Of a DNA stretch of 64,000 nt, positions 27,477-36,590 are shown piece by piece (position 1 is the stretch's first letter; every line of letters begins with the position of its first letter). The notes beneath the pieces are model-generated. The model searched no databases. It saw only the letters and a program-made list of their open reading frames with translations, and was not told the DNA's origin. The position numbers and the translations under genes are program-made. Source of the DNA: JAJPKK01 sp963800215 (GTDB lineage Bacteria > Pseudomonadota > Alphaproteobacteria > Rhizobiales > Xanthobacteraceae); contig CAWCZY010000008.1 in assembly GCA_963800215.1 (NCBI GenBank), positions 277,769 through 341,768 of the forward strand. Reading direction: 5' to 3'.

Positions 27477-28181
27477 TCAGGCGGTGGCAGCCGGTCTGGC
27501 CTTTTGCTTTACCGCCGCCATCAGCGTCTTCGCGGCCGGGCCGGAGGAAGCCGGATTCTGTCCTGTGATCAGCAAGCCGTCGCTGACCACGTGAACCCCC
27601 CAGTCGGCTACCTTCGAGAAGACGGCGCCCAGTTTCAACATCTCGTCTTCGACAAGGAAGGGCACAACTTCAGTGAGACCCATCTCTTCCTCCTCGCCGT
27701 TGGTGAAGCCGGTAACTTCCTTGCCTTGAACCAGGAACTTGCCGTCCATCCTCTTGACGTGATGCAGCGCCCCTGTGGAATGGCACACGATGCCGATTGG
27801 CTTGCCGGCAGCAATGAAGGACTCGATCAGTTTGATGGAATACTCGTCTTCGGCGAGATCCCACATCGGGCCGTGGCCACCCGGGTAGAAAACCGTGTCG
27901 AAGTCTTCTTGCTTGACGCTGTCGAGGCGAACGGTCTTATCGAGCTGAGCTTCCGCGGCTGCGTCCTTCTCGAACCGGATCGTGAGCTCGGTACGGGATT
28001 TGGGTTCGTCACTCTTGGGATCGAGCGGCGGCCGGCCGCCTTTGGGGGATGCGAGGGTGATCTCGACGCCGGCGTCCTTGAAAACGTAGTAGGGGGCTGC
28101 GAGCTCTTCGAGCCAGAATCCTGTCTTTCGCCCGGTGTTGCCCAGTTGGTCGTGGGATGTGATAACCATCAGCACTTTCAT
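27477..28181 (-). CDS. DJ-1/PfpI family protein, Hsp31-like (type 1 glutamine amidotransferase fold)
   Basis: A 234-residue protein with the nucleophile-elbow Cys in GIVCHSTGALHHV, the Glu pocket in the N-terminal half, and family text MKVLMVITSHDQL, GFWLEELAAPYYVF, YPGGHGPMWDL. Members act as glyoxalase III-type enzymes or protein repair chaperones. ATG 28181 follows aggagaaa. A few codons upstream give MEMTKEKLMKV, a less likely start. Confidence 0.9.
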   Translation of the reverse strand: MKVLMVITSHDQLGNTGRKTGFWLEELAAPYYVFKDAGVEITLASPKGGRPPLDPKSDEPKSRTELTIRFEKDAAAEAQLDKTVRLDSVKQEDFDTVFYPGGHGPMWDLAEDEYSIKLIESFIAAGKPIGIVCHSTGALHHVKRMDGKFLVQGKEVTGFTNGEEEEMGLTEVVPFLVEDEMLKLGAVFSKVADWGVHVVSDGLLITGQNPASSGPAAKTLMAAVKQKARPAATA

Positions 28182-28500
28182 GAGTTTCTCCTTTGTCATC
28201 TCCATGCTGAAAATACGGCGAGGACGGCGGCTAGACCGTGCGCTCTACCTCGTCCGGACCATAGACCGGATTTCAGAGTTGGATTTTTTTGCCTACCGAC
28301 GGCAGCCGCCGCCAATTGACAGGCAACGGCAAGTCCGGTGCGTCGCCGCTTTTTTTGGCACCCGAGTCAAGCAAGCCGGTTGACCGCTGATGGGAAGGCT
28401 ACGCTTCGTTGGGGGGGCTGTCGATCAACTCGTCGATCACATGTCCGGCACCGGACATGCGTGACGTGACGTTACATCGTCGGCCCCGATAGCCCGCAAC
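28182..28500. other. 319-bp gap with no recognisable gene
   Basis: Between the DJ-1 gene and the DoxX gene. I see a poly-G tract (ggggggg near 28411) and a T-rich patch (28285-28292, 28351-28357), but no gene, terminator or repeat that I can name. Confidence 0.45.
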
Positions 28501-28920
28501 TTATGGTGTGGCGATGCCGTAAAATGCATCGATCGAATATTTTCCCGCGCCAGTAATGTACAACAGCAAGAAGCCTCCCATAATGCTGAGGTTCTTGTAA
28601 AAGCCGTCCATGCTATCAACTCGATCCGCAGCTTTCACCGTCCAATAGTGATGCCCAATGAGCGCAGTTCCCATCGTGTATAGAGCCATGAGCAAAGCCG
28701 CGGGACGCGTGAACGCGCCAACAGCGACCGCGAACGCAACCGGAAGCTCCATGACGGTCGATACGGCCGTAGCCAGTACCGGCATATGAAGGCCCTCATC
28801 CACCATTTGATTAACCGTGCCCGAAAGGTCCGTCAGCTTTCTCCAGCCGAAAATCAGGAATAGTGTCGCGAGAAGAATACGCGCGGCAAGAATGATCTCA
28901 TCGTTGATACCGTTTATCAT
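28501..28920 (-). CDS. DoxX family membrane protein
   Basis: A 139-residue protein with four hydrophobic segments and the start INDEIILAARILLATLFLIFGWRKL, then MELPVAFAVAVGAFTRPAALLMALYTMGTALIGHHYW. DoxX-family proteins are small quinone-linked or thiosulfate-linked membrane subunits in some archaea, and uncharacterised in most Bacteria. Intact; a fragment of a second DoxX gene lies just upstream. Confidence 0.88.
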   Translation of the reverse strand: MINGINDEIILAARILLATLFLIFGWRKLTDLSGTVNQMVDEGLHMPVLATAVSTVMELPVAFAVAVGAFTRPAALLMALYTMGTALIGHHYWTVKAADRVDSMDGFYKNLSIMGGFLLLYITGAGKYSIDAFYGIATP

Positions 28921-29079
28921 AACGCTACCCTCGCTGCCGACTTTCTGCTTTATTCAGATCGATCACAAGAAATCTCGAGGAATAGAGCGATCCCAATCGC
29001 GACGACACACTTCGTACGCGAAGGCCCGCAAACTTCCCTGCAGCGGGAAGGCGCTGCCGGTGGATGTCAGGCATATGCG

Positions 29080-29310
29080 TCACGACCCGGATTTGCCATT
29101 CGCCCCGCAAGCCCACTGCATGAACGCCGAGCGCCTTGAGGTCATCGGCGACTGAACTGTGCGTTCTGCGTTGAACAGCTTGTGATATCCTGACAGCATA
29201 AAGAATGCCCCAACCGCGATCCGGTTTAAGGTGATCGTAAGGTCGGCCCACCCGATACCAACGAACAGTAGATCCTCATGTCGTGTGGTTGGGAAGCCAC
29301 GATATCCCAT
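29080..29310 (-). pseudogene. DoxX family fragment
   Basis: The segment LNRIAVGAFFMLSGYHKLFNAERTVQ is a typical DoxX first half, but the frame stops after about 75 codons. An adjacent frame (ADDLKALGVHAVGL at about 29150-29110) may continue it after a frame change, then homology ends. It reads as a broken, truncated copy next to the intact DoxX gene. Confidence 0.6.
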
Positions 29311-29606
29311 TCCTCCAAGCAGTCCTTTTCAGCTGACCAATAGTAGCAGAAGCGGCCAATGCCGAGGCAAGAAGTCAACACCCATTATGGACGAATTGGG
29401 TTAGGGGAGGGATCCCGGTCCCCGGCAGTGGCGGCGAGCGGATGTTCACGGCAAGTTTGGCGATGTCCGCTCGGGGTCAGAGGAGTAGGCCGCCCGGCGC
29501 GTTTCCGAGCCGCACCCGCTGGTTGCCCCTTCCCTTGTCGCCTGTGTCTTCCCCTGCATCCTCAGCGGGAATAGAGTGCCGATAAAACCGGCTGGGAGGA
29601 TGACCG
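29311..29606. other. Intergenic region, nothing recognised
   Basis: 296 bp between the DoxX fragment and the first TctC-type gene. A gctgggagga stretch at 29591-29600 supplies the ribosome-binding site for the gene on the right. No other signal seen. Confidence 0.45.
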
Positions 29607-30677
29607 ATGCGGCGGCGGGAGTTCATCGCGGGACTCGGAAGCGCGGCGGCGTGGCAGTTGGCGGCGCACGCGCAGCCGGCGGCGGTCGGAACCCATTCAG
29701 CGACTGGGAGCGAGACGGGGGCCGTTTCAAACGACACGGAAGAAACCCATACATTTCAACAGTTACCGAAGACGAACTATCCGGAGCAGCCGGTCAGGAT
29801 CCTGGTCGGATTTCCGCCCGGCGTCGCGCCGGATGTGACTGCGCGCCTCCTGGCCGACAAATTCACCGAGGCCTGGGGCAAGGCGGTCGTGGTAGAGAAC
29901 GTCACCGGCGCCGGCAGCAACATCGCCACCGACCGCGCCGCCAAGGCGCCGGCGGATGGTTACACGCTGCTGATGGGCGGAAACTCGGCGCTGATCATGA
30001 GCCCGAGCCTGTACGACAAGCTGCCCTACGATCCCGTCAAGGATTTCGCGCCGATCTCCCAGGTCTTCGTCGCGGCGAACCTACTGGTCGTCCATCCCGA
30101 CGTCCCCGCCAAGACCTTGGCCGAGCTCGTCGCGCTCGCCCGCGCCCAGCCCGGCAAGCTCACCTACGGACATGCCGGCGTTGGCACCTCCCAGCATCTC
30201 GGCGGCGAATTGCTCAAATACGTGGCCCATGTCGATATCCAGCCCATCGCCTATCGCGGCACCACCGCCGTGCTGCCCGATCTGCTCGCCAGCCGGCTCA
30301 CCATGTCGTTCGCCAACATCTCCAACGCATTGCCGCTGGTGCGCGAGGGCAAGTTGCGCGCCTTCGCGGTAAGCTCGCGCCAGCGTTCGGCCGCGGCGCC
30401 CGACCTGCCGACCATGGCGGAGTCCGGCTATCCCGGCTTCGAGGCGGTGCCGTGGTTCGGCCTGCTGGCGCCGGCCGGCACACCGCCCGCCATCATCGAC
30501 AAGGTCCACCGCGAGACCGTGCGCGTGCTGGCGCTGCCCGAGGTGCGCCGGAACCTCGAGGTCCTCGGGCTCGACGCGATCGGCAATTCGCCGGCTCAAT
30601 TCGCCGCCGTCATCAAGGCGGAAATTCCGCAATGGGCGGCGGTGATCAAGGGCGCCGGCATCAAGCCCGGCGAATAG
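29607..30677 (+). CDS. Bug/TctC family periplasmic solute-binding protein with TAT-like leader
   Basis: A 356-residue receptor of tripartite tricarboxylate (TTT) type. The mature part starts YPEQPVRILVGFPPGVAPDVTARLLADKF and has VVENVTGAGSNIATDRAAKAPADGYTLL and LPTMAESGYPGFEAVPWFGLLAPAGTP, all family hallmarks. The leader MRRREFIAGLGSAAAWQLAAHAQ is of the twin-arginine type seen on rhizobial ABC-type binding proteins, joined by a poorly conserved 35-residue spacer. No TctA/TctB membrane genes are present; orphan receptors are common in this family. Confidence 0.9.
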   Translation: MRRREFIAGLGSAAAWQLAAHAQPAAVGTHSATGSETGAVSNDTEETHTFQQLPKTNYPEQPVRILVGFPPGVAPDVTARLLADKFTEAWGKAVVVENVTGAGSNIATDRAAKAPADGYTLLMGGNSALIMSPSLYDKLPYDPVKDFAPISQVFVAANLLVVHPDVPAKTLAELVALARAQPGKLTYGHAGVGTSQHLGGELLKYVAHVDIQPIAYRGTTAVLPDLLASRLTMSFANISNALPLVREGKLRAFAVSSRQRSAAAPDLPTMAESGYPGFEAVPWFGLLAPAGTPPAIIDKVHRETVRVLALPEVRRNLEVLGLDAIGNSPAQFAAVIKAEIPQWAAVIKGAGIKPGE

Positions 30678-30731
30678 GCCGCGGTATGGAATTTCCTTGA
30701 TACCGATCAGTCCGATCTAATGTGTTGAAAG

Positions 30732-31715
30732 TCACTGTTGCGCGGCCTCGATATTGTTGGTGCGGATCATTTCGCCCCAGCGCGCGATCTCCTCCCGCAG
30801 AAATCGGTCTGCTGCGGCCCTCGTTTGCTCTTCCGCCGGGAATACGCGAAAGTCGGTCAGTTCGAAGCTCTCGATCACCTTTGGATCGGCAAGCGCGAGC
30901 CGCAGCGCGGCATTGAGCTTATCCAGTATCGGCTTCGGCGTCCCCGCCGGTGCGAACATGCCCTGCCAGAATCGCATGTCCAGGGTCGCAAACCCGAGTT
31001 GCACCAGGCTCGGCACATCGGGGAACCTGTCGAGCTTCTCCTTAGAAGCGATGCCATAGCCCTTCGTCGTGCCGGCCTTCACGTATTCGGCCACCCCGGC
31101 GGGCGGCGTGCAGTAGAGGTCCACGTGACCGGCAATGATATCGGAGACCGCCGGCCCGGCGCCGCGATACGGGATCATGTCGACCTCGGCCCCGACCGAC
31201 TGGGCGAACAGTGCGGCGCACAGATGCGCCGCGGAGCCCGGGCCCACATGAGCAAATTTTGCCCGATGTCCCTTCATCCACGCGGTGAGGTCTGTGATCG
31301 AACTTGCCGCCAGCGAACTGCGGCCGACGATCATCATCGGGCTGTAGTCGATGAGGCCGACACTGGCCAAGTCCTTCTCCGCGTCGAAAGACAGCCTGGG
31401 AAACAGCGCGACGTTGGCGGCAAGGGCGAGCTGATGGACGAGGAGCGTGTATCCGTCAGGCGCGGCGCGAACAACGCGGCCGGTCGCGATCGTGCTGCCG
31501 CCGCCGCTGACATTCTCGATGATGACATGCTGGCCCAGCGTGCGTGCCATGTGCTCCCCGACGACGCGCGCCGCCACATCGGTCGAGCCGCCCGGCGGAT
31601 AGGGCACGATGATGGTGATATTTCTGATCGGAAAATTCTGCGCCTGCACCGCGCCAACCCATAGCGCGAGAACGACAGCCGCTGCGAATCCGATACTCGC
31701 CGTCGCTTTGTTCAT
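30732..31715 (-). CDS. Bug/TctC family periplasmic solute-binding protein
   Basis: A 327-residue receptor with a Sec signal (GFAAAVVLALWVGAVQAQ), then FPIRNITIIVPYPPGGSTDVAARVVGEHM, IIENVSGGGSTIATGRVVRAAPDGYTLL and FPDVPSLVQLGF. Carboxylate binding is typical. It is divergently paired with a LysR gene 114 bp away, which is the likely regulator. The ATG at 31715 starts MNKATASIGF. Confidence 0.9.
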   Translation of the reverse strand: MNKATASIGFAAAVVLALWVGAVQAQNFPIRNITIIVPYPPGGSTDVAARVVGEHMARTLGQHVIIENVSGGGSTIATGRVVRAAPDGYTLLVHQLALAANVALFPRLSFDAEKDLASVGLIDYSPMMIVGRSSLAASSITDLTAWMKGHRAKFAHVGPGSAAHLCAALFAQSVGAEVDMIPYRGAGPAVSDIIAGHVDLYCTPPAGVAEYVKAGTTKGYGIASKEKLDRFPDVPSLVQLGFATLDMRFWQGMFAPAGTPKPILDKLNAALRLALADPKVIESFELTDFRVFPAEEQTRAAADRFLREEIARWGEMIRTNNIEAAQQ

Positions 31716-31829
31716 GACATGCCCCTGTCGCCGCGACGGACTTGCATCCGCAACAGTATCGACAGTCACCCAGCACGAGACAAAATAAAATATGTATATT
31801 TGTTTTTTCAGAAGATATAATTTGTTTCG
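31716..31829. promoter_or_regulatory. Divergent TctC / LysR control region
   Basis: 114 bp, strikingly AT-rich from about 31781 to 31826. It contains AAATAT-GT-ATATTT (31788-31801), a 14-bp interrupted palindrome that could be the LysR site, and AGATATAATTT (31814-31824), a good -10-like box for the plus-strand gene. Confidence 0.45.
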
Positions 31830-32759
31830 ATGGACACGCGCTTCCTCGAAAGCTTCGTGGCGGTCGTCGACAGCGGATCGATCGCTGCGGCCGCACGCCG
31901 GCTCAACCTCACACCGGCCGGAGTCGCGCAGAGAATCCGCGCGCTCGAGCGCGAGATCGGCGCCTCACTCGTGTCCCGGTCGGGCCGAACGGTGAGACCG
32001 ACCGAGGGGGGAGCGGCGATACTCGGTCGCGCACGCAAATTCCTCGTGGATGTGCGCGACCTCAAAGCGATCGCGGCCGACGACAGGCCGAGCGGCGCCT
32101 TGCGGCTGGGCGCATTCCACACGGCGTCGTCCGGACTGCTGCCGGACATCCTGACCTTGTTGACGAAGGCGTATCCGGAGATCGAGGTCCACATCGTCCG
32201 CGGCACATCGGCAGAACTGTACTCCAAGGTGCTGGACGACCAGATCGATGCAGCCATCATCGCCCAGCCACCGTTCGCAGTCCCGAAATCGTTCGCGTGG
32301 AAATTATTGAGGCAAGAGCCCCTGATCGTATTGGCGCCCGCCGCCACGTCCATCCGCGATCCGCACGCGCTGCTGGCATCAGAGCCGTATATCGGCCTCG
32401 ATCACAACAGTTGGGCAGGGCGGCTCGCAGACGGCTATCTGCGCCAGGTTCGAATTCGGCCACACGAGCGATTTGAACTGGACGGGCTTGATCCGATCGC
32501 AGTCATGGTGGATCGCGGACTGGGCGTGTCGCTCGTGCCGGACTGGGCAAAACCGTGGCCGGAGGGCCTGTCGCTGGCGAAACTTGCGTTACCCGAAAAT
32601 CCATTTGCGAGGTGCGTCGGCCTCGTATGGAACAGGGTGTCGGTTCGCGTACAACTCGTTTACGCGTTTCTCGAGCAGGCGATCAAAGCGCTCGCGGTCG
32701 ATCACGCGGTGGTTCGGCAATCCAGGCGCCGTGCCCCGCGCCGCCGAAAACCTGCGTAG
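31830..32759 (+). CDS. LysR-type transcriptional regulator
   Basis: A 309-residue regulator with the N-terminal winged HTH (FLESFVAVVDSGSIAAAARRLNLTPAGVAQRIRALEREIGASLVSRSGR) and a C-terminal periplasmic-binding-like effector domain. It probably controls the divergent TctC gene. Its TAG stop (32757-32759) is the first three bases of the 7-bp target duplication of the insertion sequence that follows, so the element went in at the very end of the gene without changing the protein. Confidence 0.92.
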   Translation: MDTRFLESFVAVVDSGSIAAAARRLNLTPAGVAQRIRALEREIGASLVSRSGRTVRPTEGGAAILGRARKFLVDVRDLKAIAADDRPSGALRLGAFHTASSGLLPDILTLLTKAYPEIEVHIVRGTSAELYSKVLDDQIDAAIIAQPPFAVPKSFAWKLLRQEPLIVLAPAATSIRDPHALLASEPYIGLDHNSWAGRLADGYLRQVRIRPHERFELDGLDPIAVMVDRGLGVSLVPDWAKPWPEGLSLAKLALPENPFARCVGLVWNRVSVRVQLVYAFLEQAIKALAVDHAVVRQSRRRAPRRRKPA

Positions 32760-32763
32760 TCTA

Positions 32764-34632
32764 GTTTCTGTCGCAAAAGGCAAAATAGCGGGGCAGAATC
32801 GGCATTTTCAGCGTTTTTCGGCAGCAAGTTTTGCTTGCCAGTGGGAGGCGCGATGTCTTTCATTTGAGGGATGATTCGCCACCACATCGAAGAGTCTGCC
32901 GATATCGTGGGCTGGTCGGAGAGCGAAGCGGCTCGCCTGCGGCCGGCGGTTCTCGGCTGGGTGAGTTGAGCCGTGGCGCGGCCGGCGGCGCGGCAGATGA
33001 GCTTTGCCGATCTCGAACTGCTGCGGCAGGGCGTGCGGCTTGAGCCGTTGCTGCAGGCGATCTGTGATTTTCTCGATAAGCAACCGGCGTTGATCGAGCG
33101 GGTGCGCTGCGACCTCTTGCGCGGCCTGAATGAGCCGGACAAGGGTCGCCGCGGCCTCACCGCGCCGCAGGTGTTGCGCGCGCTCGTTCTGATGCGCCTG
33201 AAGAACTGGGATTATCGCGAGCTGCGCGAACGCATCGCCGATGGGATAACGCTGCGCCGGTTCACCGACTTCTACTGCGAGGATGTGCCCAAGCACGACG
33301 CCTTCAACCGCAGCTTCAACCGGCTGACGCCGGCGACACTCAAGGCCATAAATGACCTCGTCGTGGGGGCTGCCGTGAAGCTCGGCGTGGAGGACGGCAG
33401 CAAGCTGCGGGTCGATACCACGGTGGTGGAGACCGACATTCATCATCCGACCGACAATACCTTGCTGTGGGACGTGGTGCGGGTCCTCACGCGGCTCCTC
33501 GGCCGGCTCGCCGAGGCGCTGGAACTGCGGCGCATTGCGGGTTTTCGCAATCGCTCGCGTGCTGCGCATCGGCGCATGTACGAGATTCAACGCATGACGA
33601 CGCGGCAACGTCAGGGCGCCGGATCGCAACAGACCGCGGCCTACCGGGCGCTGATCGCGATTGCCGAGGAGGTGGTGGCGAGCGCCAGGATGGCGCTTGA
33701 CGATACCGCTGGGATGCGAGGCAAGGACCCGCTCACCGCCCTGAACATCAAGGCCCTGCGCGACGAGATCGCGCATTATTGCGCGCTCGGCACGCGCGTC
33801 ATCGACCAGGCGCGCCGCCGTGTGCTCAATGGTGAACAGGTGCCCACATCTGATAAGATCTATTCGATCTTCGAACCGCACACCGACCTGATCAAGCGCG
33901 GCAAGGTGCGTGCACCAGTCGAGTTCGGTCACAAAGTATTTCTCGCCGAAAGCGCCAGAGGATTGATCACCCAGTATGAGGTGCTCACGGGCAATCCGGC
34001 GGACGAAGTCCATGTGGCTCCGTCGCTCAAGCGTCACCGCCGCATCTTCCGCCGTCCACCCGCCCTCTACGGCGCCGATCGCGGCTTCTTCAGCGAGAAC
34101 AACGTCGCCGTTTGCGCGGGCGGCGGCGTCGCCACGGTGAGCATTCCGCAGCGCGGTGGCTGCAAGACGCCGCAACGCCGGGCTTACGAACGATCGCCGG
34201 CGTTCAAGCAAGGCCAGCGCTTCCGTGCCGGCATCGAGGGGCGCATCTCGGTGTTGATGCGTGGCCGCGGCATGAAGCGCTGTCGCGCCGAAGGCGCCGA
34301 GCGCTTCGCGCTGTTTGTCGGTGCCGCAGTGCTCGCCGACAATCTCATGATCATCGGAAAACTGTTGACCAACCGCTCGAGACGCTGCCGCAAAACCAAC
34401 CGACAGTTCGTTAGCTGACCGGCGACGAGGCAAAAAAGAAACCGCCGCCCTCATCCCGACGCCCCGCACAACTGCTCCTCGCACACGCCAGCCCATGCCG
34501 AAAGTGGCGCGAGAAGCGCTCGCAAATTCACCCGCGTGCTAGTACAGTTATGCCGATGAAATAGGCACAACTCACCTGCCCGCGCTCAAAGTCCACCAAT
34601 TTCGCGACAGAAACTGATTTCGCGACAGAAAC
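32764..34632 (+). mobile_element. Insertion sequence of ISNCY type, 1869 bp, complete
   Basis: Bounded by inverted repeats GTTTCTGTCGCAAAA (32764-32778) and, read from the right, GTTTCTGTCGCGAAA (34632-34618), one mismatch in 15. A second copy of the right repeat lies directly inside it (34600-34617), so the right end carries two tandem 18-bp units. One intact transposase gene fills the interior. Perfect 7-bp duplications on both sides show simple transposition and recent insertion. Confidence 0.9.
32973..34418 (+). CDS. ISNCY family transposase
   Basis: A 481-residue DDE-type transposase: MSFADLELLRQGVRLEPLLQAI, APQVLRALVLMRLKNWDYRELRERIADG, KLRVDTTVVETDIHHPTDNTLLWDVVRV (first Asp), YGADRGFFSENN (second Asp) and FRAGIEGRISVLMRGRGMKRC (Glu). 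This order matches transposases annotated as ISNCY (ISDol1-like group, as I recall). The frame is intact. It starts with GTG at 32973; the ATG at 32997, which begins MSFADLE, fits family members better. Confidence 0.93.
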   Translation: MARPAARQMSFADLELLRQGVRLEPLLQAICDFLDKQPALIERVRCDLLRGLNEPDKGRRGLTAPQVLRALVLMRLKNWDYRELRERIADGITLRRFTDFYCEDVPKHDAFNRSFNRLTPATLKAINDLVVGAAVKLGVEDGSKLRVDTTVVETDIHHPTDNTLLWDVVRVLTRLLGRLAEALELRRIAGFRNRSRAAHRRMYEIQRMTTRQRQGAGSQQTAAYRALIAIAEEVVASARMALDDTAGMRGKDPLTALNIKALRDEIAHYCALGTRVIDQARRRVLNGEQVPTSDKIYSIFEPHTDLIKRGKVRAPVEFGHKVFLAESARGLITQYEVLTGNPADEVHVAPSLKRHRRIFRRPPALYGADRGFFSENNVAVCAGGGVATVSIPQRGGCKTPQRRAYERSPAFKQGQRFRAGIEGRISVLMRGRGMKRCRAEGAERFALFVGAAVLADNLMIIGKLLTNRSRRCRKTNRQFVS

Positions 34633-34811
34633 TAGTCTAGCCGATCTATAGTTCACGCCGGCCAGAACGGTCTGCAAAATGTGGCTGTCCTTGTGGCAGC
34701 TGCATTCTGGCGGCGAGCCGCGGCCGGGTTCTTGCCGAACGAGATGAATGGACCTACTGTGGTGCCCCAGCACCACTGCCATTTGCCACAATCGACGATT
34801 GGGGTCTGGTC

Positions 34812-36404
34812 ATGAGGCTTGCTGACGATTTCGGCGTGCGCCGCATTTTGCTTGCCTTCCCGCGTTATGCCCCGTCTTTCGGCACCTTGGAATATTCCTA
34901 CCCCCTGACCGACGGCGTTTGCGCAAACATGCCGCCGCAGGGCCTGCTCGTCATCGCCGCCTACCTGCCGCCGTCCTGGGAGGTACGCTTCGTCGACGAG
35001 AACATTCGGCGCGCGACGGCGGAGGACTTCCTCTGGGCCGAGGTCGTGTTCGTCAGCGGGATGCACATCCAACGGCGGCAGATCGACGATCTGTGCCGGC
35101 GCGCTCATTCGTTCGGCCGCACCGCGGTGCTCGGCGGCTCTTCGGTCTCCGCCTGCCCGCATTACTATCCGAGCTTCGATTATCTTCATGTCGGGGAACT
35201 CGGCGACGCCACCGACCAACTGGTCGGGCGGCTGGCGCGCGATCCGCTGCGGCCGGACCGCCAGGTGACGCTCAAGACCGGGGAGCGCCTCGACCTCACC
35301 GAATTTCCGGTCCCGCGCTACGAGATCGCGGAACTCGGGCGTTATTTCCTCGGCAGCATACAATTCTCCAGCGGCTGTCCGTATGTCTGCGAGTTTTGCG
35401 ACATTCCGAACCTGTATGGCCGCAATCCGCGCTTGAAGGCTCCGGAGCAGATCGCGGCGGAACTGGACAAGCTCCTGGATTGTGGATCGACGGGGTGGAT
35501 CTATTTCGTCGATGACAATTTCATCGGAAATCGAAAGGCCGCGCGAGATCTGCTTCCCCATATCATCGCGTGGCAGAAGCGCAATGGGTACCCCTTCGTG
35601 TTCAGCTGCGAAGCGACGCTCAATGTCGCGAAGCGGCCCGAAATCCTCGAGCTGATGCGCGAGGCCAATTTCCACGTCATGTTCTGCGGCATCGAGACGC
35701 CCGAGCCGGACGCGCTGAAGGCGATGGGGAAAGAGCACAATTTGACGGTGCCCATCCTGGAAGCCGTCGACACCCTCAACAGCTACGGCATCGAAGCCCT
35801 GGCCGGCATCATCCTGGGGCTCGATACCGATACGCCGGAGAGCGGCGACCATTTGGCGGAATTCGTCGTGCGGTCCAACATCCCGATTCTCACCATCAAC
35901 CTGCTCCAGGCCCTGCCGGTCACGCCGTTATGGGATCGGCTCGCGCGCGCCGGACGCATCGTCGACGACGAGGATCGCGAATCCAACGTGGACTTCCTGA
36001 TGCCCTATGACCTGGTCATCGCGATGTACCGGGACGTCATGCTGCGATGCTACGATCCGGCACAGGTCTACGCGCGCTTCGAACATCAGGTGAAGGCGAC
36101 CTATCCCAACAGGCTCAAGTTCAAGTTGAACTCGCACCGGCTCAATTGGCGCGATGCGAGGCGAGCCGCAATCATCACTTCGCGGGTCGTATGGCACGTG
36201 GGCGTGCGCAGCGACTACAAGCGCGTGTTCTGGAAATTCGCATTGCGGCGGCTGGTGCGGGGCGACATCGAATGCATCCTGCGGGTCGCGATCGGCGCCC
36301 ACCACATGATCATATTCACGCGCGAGGCGACGTCGGGACGAGCGAACGCGGCCTTCCATTCGCAAAGAGACCGCAGCGAGCCGCTGACGGTCGCTGCCGA
36401 GTGA
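34812..36404 (+). CDS. hpnP: Hopanoid C-2 methylase (B12-binding radical SAM)
   Basis: A 530-residue enzyme that methylates C-2 of the hopanoid A-ring using SAM and cobalamin, acting on membrane lipids. The N-terminal third is a B12-binding-like domain (PPQGLLVIAAYLPPSWEVRFVDENI, VFVSGMHIQRRQI). The radical-SAM core has the cluster motif CPYVCEFC in IQFSSGCPYVCEFCDIPNLYGRNPR. The C-terminal DUF4070-like part ends KSDYKR/AFWKFALRRLVRGDIE and HHMIIFTREA. It matches remembered Rhodopseudomonas HpnP nearly throughout. No other hopanoid gene is nearby. The gene starts 173 bp after the insertion sequence. Confidence 0.9.
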   Translation: MRLADDFGVRRILLAFPRYAPSFGTLEYSYPLTDGVCANMPPQGLLVIAAYLPPSWEVRFVDENIRRATAEDFLWAEVVFVSGMHIQRRQIDDLCRRAHSFGRTAVLGGSSVSACPHYYPSFDYLHVGELGDATDQLVGRLARDPLRPDRQVTLKTGERLDLTEFPVPRYEIAELGRYFLGSIQFSSGCPYVCEFCDIPNLYGRNPRLKAPEQIAAELDKLLDCGSTGWIYFVDDNFIGNRKAARDLLPHIIAWQKRNGYPFVFSCEATLNVAKRPEILELMREANFHVMFCGIETPEPDALKAMGKEHNLTVPILEAVDTLNSYGIEALAGIILGLDTDTPESGDHLAEFVVRSNIPILTINLLQALPVTPLWDRLARAGRIVDDEDRESNVDFLMPYDLVIAMYRDVMLRCYDPAQVYARFEHQVKATYPNRLKFKLNSHRLNWRDARRAAIITSRVVWHVGVRSDYKRVFWKFALRRLVRGDIECILRVAIGAHHMIIFTREATSGRANAAFHSQRDRSEPLTVAAE

Positions 36405-36590
36405 TCCAGGCCGGACCCGTCGACGGCAACGACATGAATGAGTGCTGGGCGGCAGCCTGCCGCGAGCGCACGCACGGGGCCGCGCGCCCTTTCGCCGGCA
36501 TGGCAGGTGGTGTAGCGTTTGCCGCATCTGCTTAGGCAGGCCAGCCGCCCGGCGGAATCAAATAACGGCGGCGGATATCGGGAGGTTGCG

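Larger units (their letters stand above)
32757..34639. repeat. 7-bp target-site duplication TAGTCTA flanking the insertion sequence
   Basis: TAGTCTA occurs at 32757-32763 and again at 34633-34639, immediately outside the inverted repeats; the next base on the right is also G, so the duplication could be counted as 8. The interval given spans both copies. The empty site would read cctgcgTAGTCTAGccgatc. Confidence 0.85.
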
